From positions 1 through 64,000 of the forward strand of contig NZ_FOXH01000006.1 in assembly GCF_900115665.1 (NCBI RefSeq): a stretch of 64,000 bases of DNA. The letters are read 5' to 3'. The translations under genes were made by a program, and so were the position numbers. The notes below the pieces were generated by a model. It worked only from the letters and a program-made list of their open reading frames with translations. It had not been told where the DNA came from and did no database searches. Position 1 is the stretch's first letter; each line of letters begins with the position of its first letter. This DNA comes from Pseudarcicella hirudinis. Lineage in GTDB: Bacteria; Bacteroidota; Bacteroidia; Cytophagales; Spirosomataceae. Positions 36,854 through 45,416 of this stretch are shown here, piece by piece.

Positions 36854-37021
36854 GGCAATCAGCTGTCAGCCGTCGGCATTAGTTTTTTATTTGTGTGCAA
36901 TCATTTTATTTTCAAAATAATGAAAAACCGAAAAGTCCCTGAAATTGCTAAATACTAAGGCAATTCCAGGGACTTTTATGCTTTATATTGTAAAATAGGT
37001 TAATGCCGACAGCTGATTGCC
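36854..37021. repeat. Outer inverted repeat enclosing a terminator
   Basis: GGCAATCAGCTGTC...GGCATTA (36854-36881, with a short insertion AGCCGTC) is matched by TAATGCCGACAGCTGATTGCC (37001-37021) read in reverse. The arms are about 120 bp apart and enclose the hairpin at 36931-36977. The GC-rich, palindromic look resembles a mobile REP/MITE-like repeat inserted downstream of a gene. Confidence 0.55.
36931..36977. terminator. Bidirectional terminator between convergent genes
   Basis: AAAAGTCCCTGAAATTGC (36931-36948) pairs with GCAATTCCAGGGACTTTT (36960-36977) with one mismatch. It ends in T/A runs on both sides, between the TIM-barrel gene and the converging AraC gene. Confidence 0.85.
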
Positions 37022-37045
37022 AACAGCCTGAGCCAATTTATTATC

Positions 37046-38035
37046 CTATCTGTAATTTCCGGGAGTTAATCCAAATTTCTTTTTGAAGGCAGTATTAAAA
37101 TGCTGCACATATTCATATCCGCAATATTCTGCCACCTCGGAGATACTCCTCCGGCGATCCTGCAAAAGACGGGTAGCTTCCTGCATTCTCAATTCATGGA
37201 GATACCCGAAAACCGTATACCCAAATAACTCCTTAAATCCTTTTTTGAGTTTGAAATCATTTAGCCCGACTTCATGAGCTAATTCTCTCAGAGATAAAGG
37301 ATGGGAAAGGTTTTGTTCTACCAGAAATTTCGCATGATGTAATTTGGCCATATCGCTCTCCTGAATCGTCAATAGTTGTAGTTTGGAAGAGTTATTTTCT
37401 TCATACTGCTCTATCTGCAACATCAGCAACTCCAATACTTTCGCTTCCAGAAAAAGTCTTTTAAATACCCCTTTTTTCGGAGAATTTACTATTTCCTGAA
37501 TAATCATCTGCATCTGAGGAGTAATTACCAGGTTTTGTTTAGACATAATGACAGCGCTTTTCCGGTCTATCATTTCAGCCATCCTGCTCAGAATCCTGCA
37601 ATCTTCATTAGCAAGGCGTTTAAAATATTCCTCACTCAGATGTACCTCAAAAAACTGGCAGGGGCCATTTTGCTTCTTAATACTAACTTCTCCTTCTACA
37701 TAGGGCATGTAATAGAAATTATGCTGAAGATGGCTGAAACTTGATAATTTACTTTCTCCTTCAAACCTTTGCTCGCTGATTCCGCTCAGGCTAAAGTGCA
37801 TTTCCAAAACAGAGGTATCTGTTTCTGCTTTCAATTTTAAATCATCATACAACAATAAGGTTCCGCTATTGATGTGCATTCCTCTGAACCAGGATTCAGT
37901 CACTTCCGCTTTTCCCTTCCGGTGGTCAAGCAATATTTTTTGTTCTTCCAGTCCTTTTTCAGAATGGAAATCATCGGGGAGAGAGCCTTCATATAATATT
38001 TCATTGCAAGAGGTTTCTGTAAGTCGAAATTGCAT
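37046..38035 (-). CDS. AraC-family transcriptional regulator
   Basis: The 329-residue protein has an unassigned N-terminal sensing half (about 1-200) and a C-terminal AraC DNA-binding domain (about 225-325): LREL...VGLNDFKLKKGFKELFGYTVFGY and then ISEVAEYCGYEYVQHFNTAFKKKFGLTP, both helix-turn-helices intact. It is divergent from a siderophore-interacting flavoprotein across a 110-bp region carrying direct repeats. PchR/YbtA-like AraC regulators of iron uptake are comparable in shape and would fit the neighbour; the ligand is unproven. Confidence 0.88.
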   Translation of the reverse strand: MQFRLTETSCNEILYEGSLPDDFHSEKGLEEQKILLDHRKGKAEVTESWFRGMHINSGTLLLYDDLKLKAETDTSVLEMHFSLSGISEQRFEGESKLSSFSHLQHNFYYMPYVEGEVSIKKQNGPCQFFEVHLSEEYFKRLANEDCRILSRMAEMIDRKSAVIMSKQNLVITPQMQMIIQEIVNSPKKGVFKRLFLEAKVLELLMLQIEQYEENNSSKLQLLTIQESDMAKLHHAKFLVEQNLSHPLSLRELAHEVGLNDFKLKKGFKELFGYTVFGYLHELRMQEATRLLQDRRRSISEVAEYCGYEYVQHFNTAFKKKFGLTPGNYR

Positions 38036-38040
38036 AACAT

Positions 38041-38077
38041 AATCCGTTTAGCGTAATACTTAATCCGTTTGACGTAA
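38041..38077. promoter_or_regulatory. Direct repeats, candidate AraC-type operator
   Basis: AATCCGTTTAGCGTAA (38041-38056) is repeated as AATCCGTTTGACGTAA (38062-38077), a 21-bp pitch. A related half-site in reverse (ACTAAACG, 38121-38128) follows. Paired half-sites two helical turns apart are the standard layout for AraC-family binding, and the site lies between the AraC gene and its divergent target. Confidence 0.65.
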
Positions 38078-38145
38078 ATTCCGGCTAAGTAAAAACTGGC
38101 AACTTTGTATAAAGTTAATTACTAAACGTCATAATTAGTTCAAAT

Positions 38146-38862
38146 ATGTCAAAAGTTCCGAAATGGGTTGGAGACACCATAGAAATTGTGTTCAGGAACC
38201 AGATACATCCCGTAGAAGTTTCAGCCGTTGAATATCTTTCCGATAAACTGAAAAAAGTTGTTTTTAAAGGAAATTTAGGAGAGAATCCTTTTACACCAGG
38301 TCAGGTGGTTAAATTCAGAATCAGTGATACAGAGTACAGACATTACACTCCGGTAAAATACGACATCAACCAGGGAATTTGTGAAGTACTTTTTTACCTG
38401 CATGGTAAGGGTATTGGCAGTATATGGGCAGAAAATCTGAAGATAGGAGATTTCTCAAAAATTCTCGGACCGGGTGGATTTCTTAAATACAAAGAAGAGA
38501 GTAAATACCACTTTTTGTGGGGAGATGAAACCTCTCTGGGCTTATTTAAATGCCTGAAAGAGTCTATTCTGCAAAACCAGCAGGAATATTTATGTCTGCT
38601 CGAGCTGGAAAAAGAACACCATAACTGGGTTTCTCTTTCAGGTTTAACAGCAGATGTAATTGATAAGTCTGAAGAAGACCTGCAGACTTATCTTAATGAT
38701 TTCAATGAAAAATGCTGGAAAAACTGGCAGAATGCCACTTTCTATCTCTCAGGGAGAGCAGGATCTATCCAATCTTTCAGAAAAATGTTACGAAAAAAAG
38801 GGGTAAAAAGTCAGAATATTCAGACTGAACCCTATTGGGCCAACGGGAAACATGGTCTGTGA
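38146..38862 (+). CDS. Siderophore-interacting FAD-binding protein (ViuB-like)
   Basis: This 238-residue flavoprotein belongs to the siderophore-interacting branch of the ferredoxin-reductase superfamily. The FAD-binding RxYTP motif is seen as YRHYTPVKYD and the second motif as HGKGIGSIWAENLKIGD. The C-terminal half (about 125-238) forms the NAD(P)H-binding part. Its role would be reductive release of iron from ferric siderophores in the cytoplasm, or another electron-transfer job. It is preceded by a likely AraC operator and its stop lies 23 bp from the convergent end of the natural-product operon. Confidence 0.85.
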   Translation: MSKVPKWVGDTIEIVFRNQIHPVEVSAVEYLSDKLKKVVFKGNLGENPFTPGQVVKFRISDTEYRHYTPVKYDINQGICEVLFYLHGKGIGSIWAENLKIGDFSKILGPGGFLKYKEESKYHFLWGDETSLGLFKCLKESILQNQQEYLCLLELEKEHHNWVSLSGLTADVIDKSEEDLQTYLNDFNEKCWKNWQNATFYLSGRAGSIQSFRKMLRKKGVKSQNIQTEPYWANGKHGL

Positions 38863-38885
38863 AACCTTTCCTTATTATCTCTTTC

Positions 38886-40094
38886 CTATTCGCTGATAAT
38901 AATCCCGGTTTCCCGATATGTTCTGATCTGGCTTTCAGATAAAAATGTCTGTATCTCTCTGAGGGAAATCGGTTGATTCAACCGGAATAAAGCCTCATAA
39001 CTTTCCGGTTTCAACGGAAAAGTCTGATAGGTTCTTTTATTCAGCAAATAACAATCATCATTCAGCTTGAATAATCCAAACTGTTTATTATGAAATCTAA
39101 ACCTCAACGCAGGATCTACCTGTTCAAACTCAACAAGCTCTGGCTTATTCTGAGACGGAATTGACTCAAGGTCAATGAATTTATGAAAATAGAAAAGGCT
39201 TTCCCACTGGTCAACATATTTCTTCAGATAAGTTTCCAAAACACCATACAATTGCCGGGTGGTATTATGGACGTATTCCTGCATACGAACCTTTCCCCAA
39301 TCAGGAACAATGGGATCAAAAAATCTGAACGTCGATTTTGGTAAGGTCTTTCCTTCCTGCGCTTCATAAAAGGAAATTACCGGAATAACTGGTGTTTTTG
39401 TGGCATAGGAAATGAGCGCAACTCCCGTTCTCGACCAGATATAACTGTTCAGAAACTTCACTTTCAGGGATTTTGTGTCTCTTTTATAAACTCCGCCATT
39501 TCCTGAGTTTCCGTCCAGGAAGATGACAATGGAATATTTTTCCTGAATGGCTTTCGTAAGCTGTACCCCAATGTCCAGTGCTTCTGCATCCAGAACCCTG
39601 GCCTGAGTATTCAATCCTGTCTGGCGATTTATGTCAGAAACCGTTTTGAGAACCTCATCTGCCTGTCTGTTTTTTGTTTTGGTATCTACAACCAAAGCAA
39701 TATTAATATTATTGAAAGCAAGAATCCCGATAATCCCGCGATATGCACCCATGTGATAGGTACAGAAGATTCCCGGTTTATCAGTATATTCCTTCAGAAA
39801 GGATAATCCCTGTACAGAATTCATTCCGGTGAGATTACCGCTTTGCAGATACCCGATATCTTTGGAACGAATGGCATGATTCGTGATCAGTCTCAGATAA
39901 ATACCTTCATGCTCCTCTTCTTCTATTTCGGGCATAAAGCTCTGAAGGTTAGCCGAAAGGAAATGAATATCTTTCACCTGATGGCTCCTCTTTTTTACGA
40001 TTTCCCGATCAGCAATTATAGTTTTCATTTGCGCATATTCCTGCTCAATAGAAGCAGTCATGGCTTCCGGAATATGAAAAGATATCTGATTCAT
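38886..40094 (-). CDS. HtrB/LPLAT-type acyltransferase fused to a C-terminal PqqD/RRE-like domain
   Basis: The 402-residue protein has a lysophospholipid-acyltransferase-like core (about 65-300) with FCTYHMGAYRGIIGIL (His114) in the place of the HxxxxD/E block, IVIFLDGNSGNGGV (about 189-202) and TPVIPVISFYE. The acidic partner of His114 is not at the usual position (the residue is Arg119), so the active site is non-standard. Residues about 330-400 (LNDDCYLLNKRTYQTFPL, then PISLREIQTFL and ETGIIIS) look like a PqqD/RiPP-recognition winged helix. No membrane anchor is obvious. It is the last gene of the large biosynthetic operon. I infer that it transfers the ACP-bound acyl chain to a leader-bound peptide. 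Confidence 0.7.
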   Translation of the reverse strand: MNQISFHIPEAMTASIEQEYAQMKTIIADREIVKKRSHQVKDIHFLSANLQSFMPEIEEEEHEGIYLRLITNHAIRSKDIGYLQSGNLTGMNSVQGLSFLKEYTDKPGIFCTYHMGAYRGIIGILAFNNINIALVVDTKTKNRQADEVLKTVSDINRQTGLNTQARVLDAEALDIGVQLTKAIQEKYSIVIFLDGNSGNGGVYKRDTKSLKVKFLNSYIWSRTGVALISYATKTPVIPVISFYEAQEGKTLPKSTFRFFDPIVPDWGKVRMQEYVHNTTRQLYGVLETYLKKYVDQWESLFYFHKFIDLESIPSQNKPELVEFEQVDPALRFRFHNKQFGLFKLNDDCYLLNKRTYQTFPLKPESYEALFRLNQPISLREIQTFLSESQIRTYRETGIIISE

Positions 40095-40108
40095 GACAAA
40101 TTATGATT

Positions 40109-40807
40109 TTAGACAACAAGACTAGGTTTAGTAGCGACTGTTTCCAAACGTTTTCTGAGGACGTATTTTCTCCGTAATCTGGCATTGGTGTACATGATAA
40201 TGGGAGTACCAATAACTGTAGGAGACAACCAGACTAACAAGGGACTATTGAAGGTGGCATTAACCACAAGAAATGCTGTAAAAGTGGCAATATATCCCCC
40301 ACCCATTCCCATAATATGGCTGTAAATCCAGTGGAAATCATCTTTTGGCTGGAATAACAGTTTCTTAACATTTCTGTAAATAAACAACAGCGATAAGGCT
40401 CCGAACACCATTCCGGTCATTCCAAACGAATCATGTCTGAAAAAATAGGTATTTACCCCCCAGATGAACAAAGAGAAGGAGAAAATGATTGTCACAGCAT
40501 TCAGAATCCAGTCGATCTTTGCCGGTTTTTGTCCTTTTGAAAGTTTCTTGAGGTATAATGCCCGGTATCCGGAACAAACCAGATAATAGCTAAAAAAGGC
40601 AATCATCAGGAGGAAAACCAGGTTTTTGTAAACAGCCACTACTACGGCAGTTGCAAAAACGCCCGTCATTCCGTAAAAATACAATCGCCCCCATAAGCGG
40701 TGCCCGGGGCCGCCTTTACGGGTAAGCATAGCTACCGGACCGGAAACCAGAGCCAGCGTTCCGGCTGTGGCGTGTATATAAATGAGTATTTTGACAAATA
40801 TTTCCAT
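40109..40807 (-). CDS. DUF2306-like multi-pass membrane protein
   Basis: The 232-residue protein has about seven membrane helices. The N-terminal IHATAGTLALVSGPVAMLTRKGGPGHRLWGRLYFYGM region (given in parts: HATAGTLALVSGP, GPGHRLWGRLYFYGMTG) is the hallmark of DUF2306 proteins, whose function is unknown. It lies between KS-beta and the acyltransferase with gaps of 14 and 23 bp, so it is part of the same transcript. It may help present or move the lipid product at the membrane, but this rests on position alone. Confidence 0.75.
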   Translation of the reverse strand: MEIFVKILIYIHATAGTLALVSGPVAMLTRKGGPGHRLWGRLYFYGMTGVFATAVVVAVYKNLVFLLMIAFFSYYLVCSGYRALYLKKLSKGQKPAKIDWILNAVTIIFSFSLFIWGVNTYFFRHDSFGMTGMVFGALSLLFIYRNVKKLLFQPKDDFHWIYSHIMGMGGGYIATFTAFLVVNATFNSPLLVWLSPTVIGTPIIMYTNARLRRKYVLRKRLETVATKPSLVV

Positions 40808-40830
40808 CTTTTATGTCATTTAGAGAGGTT

Positions 40831-42069
40831 TTAAGCTGCTTTTTTCAGCATAATGCTCACTGTATTTCCACCTTTATGCAAAGAGTTAACCAAAGCATAA
40901 GGTTTCTGGCTGTCGTGATGTAAAGTCGTTTCCGGAATATGAATATTTTCAGCAATACCTTTCAGCACTTCCGGAGAATAACCCGTTCCTGTTACTGCAT
41001 TTTCACTTAAACACATTGCTCCGGTCAGCAAAGAAATAATCGGTGAAGAACTGAAAGTTTCTCCGGTTTTTCCTTTCACTGTAGTATAATAGACTGAAGA
41101 ATCTTTCCAGATATTTTTGATAACAGATGCTTCGAAATCACGGATATGCCAGGGAAGGCAAGCTCCGCCTACCACCAAACCTACATTTTCTTTATCAATT
41201 TCAGTTCTTTCCAGTAAGCTGGTCATTGAATAGTCAAGGTCTTCATTGCTTCTCTGATAAAGAAAATCGTCATAACTGGTATCACCGATCACAGTATAAT
41301 CAACCAATTCCGCATAGATTTTAGCACCTCTTGCCTGTGCATGTTCCAGTGTTTCAAGTACTACGAATGCCGAAGCCTCTCCGAAAACAATTTTTCCTCT
41401 TTCTTCGCTGAGGTTTTCTTCAAACGGAACCTGAACACCATTTTTAACCGGAGGAATCAGGTAATTACGTTTGTCGTGGGCAATTACAGGGACATCAATG
41501 ATTTCGTCAAAACCACCACAAATAATAACATCTGCTTTTCCATCCTGTAAAAGATCAAAACCGTAACAAACCGTATTTTCACCCATGAGCATAGAACTCG
41601 GGCCTTTCAGACCAAAATTTCTTGCAACATCTCCCAAAGCACAGTTTACTGTTGTTTTGGTAAAATTAAAAGGGCTTACTTTTCCCGGACCTTCTTCAAA
41701 TAATTTCACGAGAAAGCCCTGCACAGCAGAACTGGCACCAAAGCTGGTATCAATTAACAAACCCAATCTTTCGGCATTCCCGTCATTTACCTCCAGGCCT
41801 GCGTCTTTGATAGCAAGGTTACAACCTACCATTGCCATTTGAGAGTATTTCAGCGGAAAAGGAGGACGGATATTTTCAAAATGTTCTTTAAAGTTAAAAT
41901 CAGGGCATTTTCCGAAATATTGAGCCCCGACTTCCGGCATATTCCATTCTTCACGGATGGTAATTCCTTTTTCATTATTGACAAGACTGTTCCAGAATTG
42001 TTCTAATCCGACCCCCATATTTGATAATACCCCACCGCCGGAAATAACGATTTTCTTCTTGTTTTCCAT
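40831..42069 (-). CDS. Ketosynthase-like chain-length factor (KS-beta), active site lost
   Basis: The 412-residue protein has the thiolase fold of beta-ketoacyl-ACP synthases but lacks the catalytic triad. The Cys block reads GPSSMLMGENTVCYGF (about 156-171) instead of TACASG, and the two His blocks read VVGGACLPWHIRD and KGKTGETFSSSP instead of NAHGTGT and IGHTLGA. It is therefore a KS-beta or chain-length-factor partner of the active KS encoded at 42663-43886, as in aryl polyene and other type II systems. Together they should set chain length. It lies 34 bp downstream of the dehydratase gene. Confidence 0.85.
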   Translation of the reverse strand: MENKKKIVISGGGVLSNMGVGLEQFWNSLVNNEKGITIREEWNMPEVGAQYFGKCPDFNFKEHFENIRPPFPLKYSQMAMVGCNLAIKDAGLEVNDGNAERLGLLIDTSFGASSAVQGFLVKLFEEGPGKVSPFNFTKTTVNCALGDVARNFGLKGPSSMLMGENTVCYGFDLLQDGKADVIICGGFDEIIDVPVIAHDKRNYLIPPVKNGVQVPFEENLSEERGKIVFGEASAFVVLETLEHAQARGAKIYAELVDYTVIGDTSYDDFLYQRSNEDLDYSMTSLLERTEIDKENVGLVVGGACLPWHIRDFEASVIKNIWKDSSVYYTTVKGKTGETFSSSPIISLLTGAMCLSENAVTGTGYSPEVLKGIAENIHIPETTLHHDSQKPYALVNSLHKGGNTVSIMLKKAA

Positions 42070-42103
42070 GTTTTATTAGATTTAGAGTAACTGAAGTTAA
42101 ATA

Positions 42104-42616
42104 TTATGAAATCAACACCGTAACGGTTCCTTTCGCGGCTACACCCTTTCCGTCAATTTCAACTTTTGCATCAAAAACCATATAATTGAGCACTTTGTAT
42201 TTATGGTTTACAGTAATGGTAAGTTTATCTTCCGGTCTTACTTCTTTGTTAAAGGACACATTATCAATTTTAATCGCCCTTCCCGATTTCACGGTTCTCT
42301 TAGCACTTTCATCAGCAGCCTGTTTGTTAATCGGCGGCATCGCTTCTCCGTCAGGTGCTTTAAATTTGGTAAACATCGCTTCAAGGCGACCGAAAATACC
42401 ACAGCTCTGGAACATCATTTCAACCAGAATTACCCCCGGAAAAATCGGCTCTCCGGGAAAATGTCCCTGGAAAAACATGCTGTCTGCTTCTACCTGCTTA
42501 CTAACTCTGACAAAAAGGCCAGGTTTGTATTCTTCGATCTTATCAATCAATAACATCGGGGCCCGGTGCGGAAGCAGGTCTTGCGCATAGGGAATCTGGA
42601 AAATTGAGGCTGCCAT
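42104..42616 (-). CDS. 3-hydroxyacyl-ACP dehydratase (FabZ-like hotdog fold)
   Basis: The 170-residue single-domain dehydratase has the N-terminal LPHRAPMLLIDKI and the hotdog helix motif FQGHFPGEPIFPGVILVEMMFQ given here as two parts, GHFPGEPIFPGV (catalytic His) and VEMMFQ (catalytic Glu region). It removes water from 3-hydroxyacyl-ACP to give the 2,3-enoyl chain. No enoyl reductase is encoded in the operon, so double bonds would persist and a polyene is expected. It lies between the two KS genes. Confidence 0.9.
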   Translation of the reverse strand: MAASIFQIPYAQDLLPHRAPMLLIDKIEEYKPGLFVRVSKQVEADSMFFQGHFPGEPIFPGVILVEMMFQSCGIFGRLEAMFTKFKAPDGEAMPPINKQAADESAKRTVKSGRAIKIDNVSFNKEVRPEDKLTITVNHKYKVLNYMVFDAKVEIDGKGVAAKGTVTVLIS

Positions 42617-42662
42617 AATTTTTTGAGGTTTAGTGTAATAATAAGCGTTTTGTACACTGCTT

Positions 42663-43886
42663 TTATGCGGCCTGACTGAAACGTTCTATGGCAATGGATG
42701 CCATACATCCGCCAAATCCGAAGGAATTGGACAGGGCCACATCAAATTCATAGTCAAGGGCCTTATTTACTACCAGTTCAATATTGTCTTCGGTTCCGAT
42801 CAATGATTCAGAAACGTTGCAGGAAGGAGGAATAAATCCATGGTGCATTCCTAAAACAGTGGCAATCAATTCAATACTGCCGGCTGCTCCCAATGTATGC
42901 CCGATCATTGATTTAGTTGAACTCAGGAATACATGTCCATCTCCGACCAGGCTTTTGATTCCGTTAATTTCCATGCCATCATTGGCTCCGGTTCCTGTTC
43001 CGTGTGCGTTGATATAGTCAAGTTTTTCTACCGGAATATTTCCTTGTGTCAGCGCCTGCAACATTGTCGTTCTGGCATTGCTTCCGTCAGGTTTCGGTGC
43101 AGTCGGGTGATACGCTTCATTCGCGGCAGAATATCCTTTGATTTCAGCATAAATTTTAGCGCCTCTCTTTTGAGCAGCGCTCAAACTTTCTACAATGACA
43201 AAAGCACTGGCATCTCCCAGAGTCAGGCCGTCTCTTCCTTTGTCAAAGGGTCTGCAAACAGATTTTGACAGGTTTTGAAGAGAGTTAAACCCGCTGTAAG
43301 TCAGCTCTGAGAAAATATCAACTCCTCCGGCTACTGCCATATCAATTCTTCCTTTGGAAATCAGGTCAAAAGCCCTTCCGATTGAATTAGTTCCTGAAGC
43401 ACAAGCTGTGGAAATAGTTGATGTAGGTCCTGAAAAACCAAAGTTTCTCAATAAATTTCCGGCAATAGTCGGCGTTGATCCTTTGAAATGTAAATCAAAA
43501 TCAACGGAATCAAAAGGTCCGCTAACTCTCTGATGGGTAAGCTTCATAAAGGGATAGGACCCTCCGATTGTTGTAGCAAGGCATAAACCTAACCTGCGTT
43601 TATTAATTTTGGACAGATCTACCGCTGCATCTTTCAAGGCATCGGCTATTACCATTGTAGAAATCTTGGTCAGGATCGTATCATCTTCATTTGCCAGCGA
43701 CTCATAGAAATCCTGGTCGATGGTACAAGCCTGGGAATTCAGATAACATTTCGCTTCTGTGGAGAAACGTTTTTCATTAATTGGACTTAACCCGCTTAAT
43801 CCGTGATAAAGACTGTTTTTAAATTCTTCCACGTTGCGGCCGTTAGAGGTATGTACCCCTAATCCGGTTACTACTACTCTTTCCAT
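42663..43886 (-). CDS. Beta-ketoacyl-ACP synthase II-type ketosynthase (KS-alpha)
   Basis: Read from 43886 (MERVVVTGLGVHT), the protein has 407 residues; a start at 43910 would overlap the reductase stop codon, and a CTAAAC element sits 10-12 bases before 43886. The complete catalytic triad is visible: Cys162 in STACASGTNS, His295 in INAHGTGTG and His330 in KSMIGHTLGAAG. It performs decarboxylative condensation of malonyl-ACP with the growing chain. Its pairing with the inactive homologue at 40831 marks a type II KS-alpha/KS-beta system and not housekeeping FabF. Confidence 0.9.
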   Translation of the reverse strand: MERVVVTGLGVHTSNGRNVEEFKNSLYHGLSGLSPINEKRFSTEAKCYLNSQACTIDQDFYESLANEDDTILTKISTMVIADALKDAAVDLSKINKRRLGLCLATTIGGSYPFMKLTHQRVSGPFDSVDFDLHFKGSTPTIAGNLLRNFGFSGPTSTISTACASGTNSIGRAFDLISKGRIDMAVAGGVDIFSELTYSGFNSLQNLSKSVCRPFDKGRDGLTLGDASAFVIVESLSAAQKRGAKIYAEIKGYSAANEAYHPTAPKPDGSNARTTMLQALTQGNIPVEKLDYINAHGTGTGANDGMEINGIKSLVGDGHVFLSSTKSMIGHTLGAAGSIELIATVLGMHHGFIPPSCNVSESLIGTEDNIELVVNKALDYEFDVALSNSFGFGGCMASIAIERFSQAA

Positions 43887-43906
43887 CGTTTTTATTGGTT
43901 TAGAGA

Positions 43907-44656
43907 TCAACCGCCTATTCCTCCATCGATGGTCATTTCCTGACCAACAATATAAGCCGGGGCATCACAAATTAAATATGCTACTAAATTGGCTACTTCT
44001 TCCGGAGAGCCTTTTCTCTTCAAAGGCGTTTTGGCCATTTTGGTTGAAAAATATTCTTCAGTCAGTTCCCTGGTCATATCTGTTTCGATCAATCCGGGAG
44101 AAACACAGTTGATCGTTACCCCAAACTGACCACATTCTTTTGACAGTGCTTTGGAAAAGGTAACAATTGCCGATTTTGAAGCAGAATAGGCAGATTGTCC
44201 TGGATTTCCTTTTTGCCCTGAAAGAGAAGTCATGTTAATGATTTTGCCACCTTTCTGGGCAATCATCATTGGCAATGCCACTCTGCAGGTATTCGTCACA
44301 CTTGCCACATTGGTTTTAATAACATTCCACCAGCCATCATCTGTAGTCAGCATAAAAGGACGCCCATCCCCTAAAATCCCTGCATTGTTGACAATAGCAT
44401 CAACTCTTTTATGGTGCTGTTTGATTTTCTGAAACAACTGACGCACTTCAGAGAAACTGCTCATATCGCATTGGTAAGCCAAAGGAGCCGGCCAGCCGTT
44501 TTGTTCAATCTCATGCACTAATTCATTGGCTTTCGATTCATTACTCAGGTAAGTAAAAACAATGGTATTTCCTCTGGAAGCCAATTCCAGACAAATAGCT
44601 CTTCCTATTCCCCTGCTTCCTCCGGAAACCAGGATTACGTTTGGTTGCGAAATCAT
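43907..44656 (-). CDS. 3-oxoacyl-ACP reductase (FabG-like SDR)
   Basis: The 249-residue short-chain dehydrogenase has the cofactor motif VSGGSRGIGRAICLEL, the NNAG element (IVNNAGILGDG), the catalytic Ser and Tyr-x3-Lys (TSLSGQKGNPGQSAYSASKS) and the C-terminal MTIDGGIGG typical of FabG. It reduces 3-ketoacyl-ACP with NADPH. It is directly upstream of KS-alpha in the type II cluster, so it should serve that assembly line. Confidence 0.92.
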   Translation of the reverse strand: MISQPNVILVSGGSRGIGRAICLELASRGNTIVFTYLSNESKANELVHEIEQNGWPAPLAYQCDMSSFSEVRQLFQKIKQHHKRVDAIVNNAGILGDGRPFMLTTDDGWWNVIKTNVASVTNTCRVALPMMIAQKGGKIINMTSLSGQKGNPGQSAYSASKSAIVTFSKALSKECGQFGVTINCVSPGLIETDMTRELTEEYFSTKMAKTPLKRKGSPEEVANLVAYLICDAPAYIVGQEMTIDGGIGG

Positions 44657-44721
44657 TTTATTGATGGTTTAGATATGTTATTGATCTGTTTTTAAGAATA
44701 TTTTATGAAATATCAGCTCTT

Positions 44722-45378
44722 CTATTTACCCTTTATATTTTTACAGAGTTCTGTCATCTGTTTTGCCAGAGGTCTTCCCCAGTGTACTGTAATTTCCTGC
44801 TCAGAGGCCTTCTTTTCTTCATAAATGGTCAGTGCTTTTTCGAAAAACGGTGCCGCTTTTTGTTTTCCCCCTCCAAAAGCAGAAGGAATATTATAAAGAT
44901 TCTGACCAAGCAGATAATACGCCCTGGGGTTTTTTGCATCAAAAGAGAGGGCTTTTTCCAGATAAGTTCTGGACTGTGTTACCATTTCCATTCCTCTTTT
45001 CATAAAATCTACTTCGATCCGGGCAGTACAAACCATAGCTCTCAGGCAATAGATTTCAGCATTTTGCGGAGAAAGGCTATCCGCATGATCCAGTAATGCA
45101 CTTGCTTTATCACAATATCCGTCAATTTTGCTGACATCCTTTTCTTCATAAGCTGCGCTCACTTCACAAAAAGCCGCATAATAATAAGGCAGCCATTCTT
45201 TCTTCTCCGCATCTCCTATTCTCTGGAAATTATGGTAATATTTATGAAATTCTGCCACTGTTCTGGCAGAATCAATCAGGGCAATGTTATGCAGCATCGC
45301 AGTTGTGTAACGGTCTGACTGGGCTCTTGTGGCCCAGGTTATCAAACAGGCTGCAAGTAAGAAAATTAGTTTTTTCAT
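44722..45378 (-). CDS. Exported TPR-like helical protein
   Basis: The 218-residue product carries a signal peptide (MKKLIFLLAACLITWATRAQ). The mature part is helical with tetratricopeptide-like pairs, for example AEIYCLRAMVCTARIEVDF and SRTYLEKALSFDAKNPRAYYLLGQNL given in parts as ARTYL-type and NPRAYYLLGQNLYNIPSAFG. Proteins with this GQNLYNIP...GGGK ending are common, uncharacterised companions in Bacteroidota operons. It lies between the reductase and thioesterase genes with gaps under 70 bp, so it is co-transcribed. A periplasmic scaffold or immunity-type role is possible; nothing in the sequence proves it. Confidence 0.75.
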   Translation of the reverse strand: MKKLIFLLAACLITWATRAQSDRYTTAMLHNIALIDSARTVAEFHKYYHNFQRIGDAEKKEWLPYYYAAFCEVSAAYEEKDVSKIDGYCDKASALLDHADSLSPQNAEIYCLRAMVCTARIEVDFMKRGMEMVTQSRTYLEKALSFDAKNPRAYYLLGQNLYNIPSAFGGGKQKAAPFFEKALTIYEEKKASEQEITVHWGRPLAKQMTELCKNIKGK

Positions 45379-45416
45379 GAGCTGATCTGTTTAACTTGTT
45401 TTTTGAAAGAAAACTT

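Noticed and set aside
42186-42616. Two plus-strand frames over the dehydratase gene
   Set aside because: They mirror a well-conserved FabZ-like gene on the other strand and are products of its codon bias.
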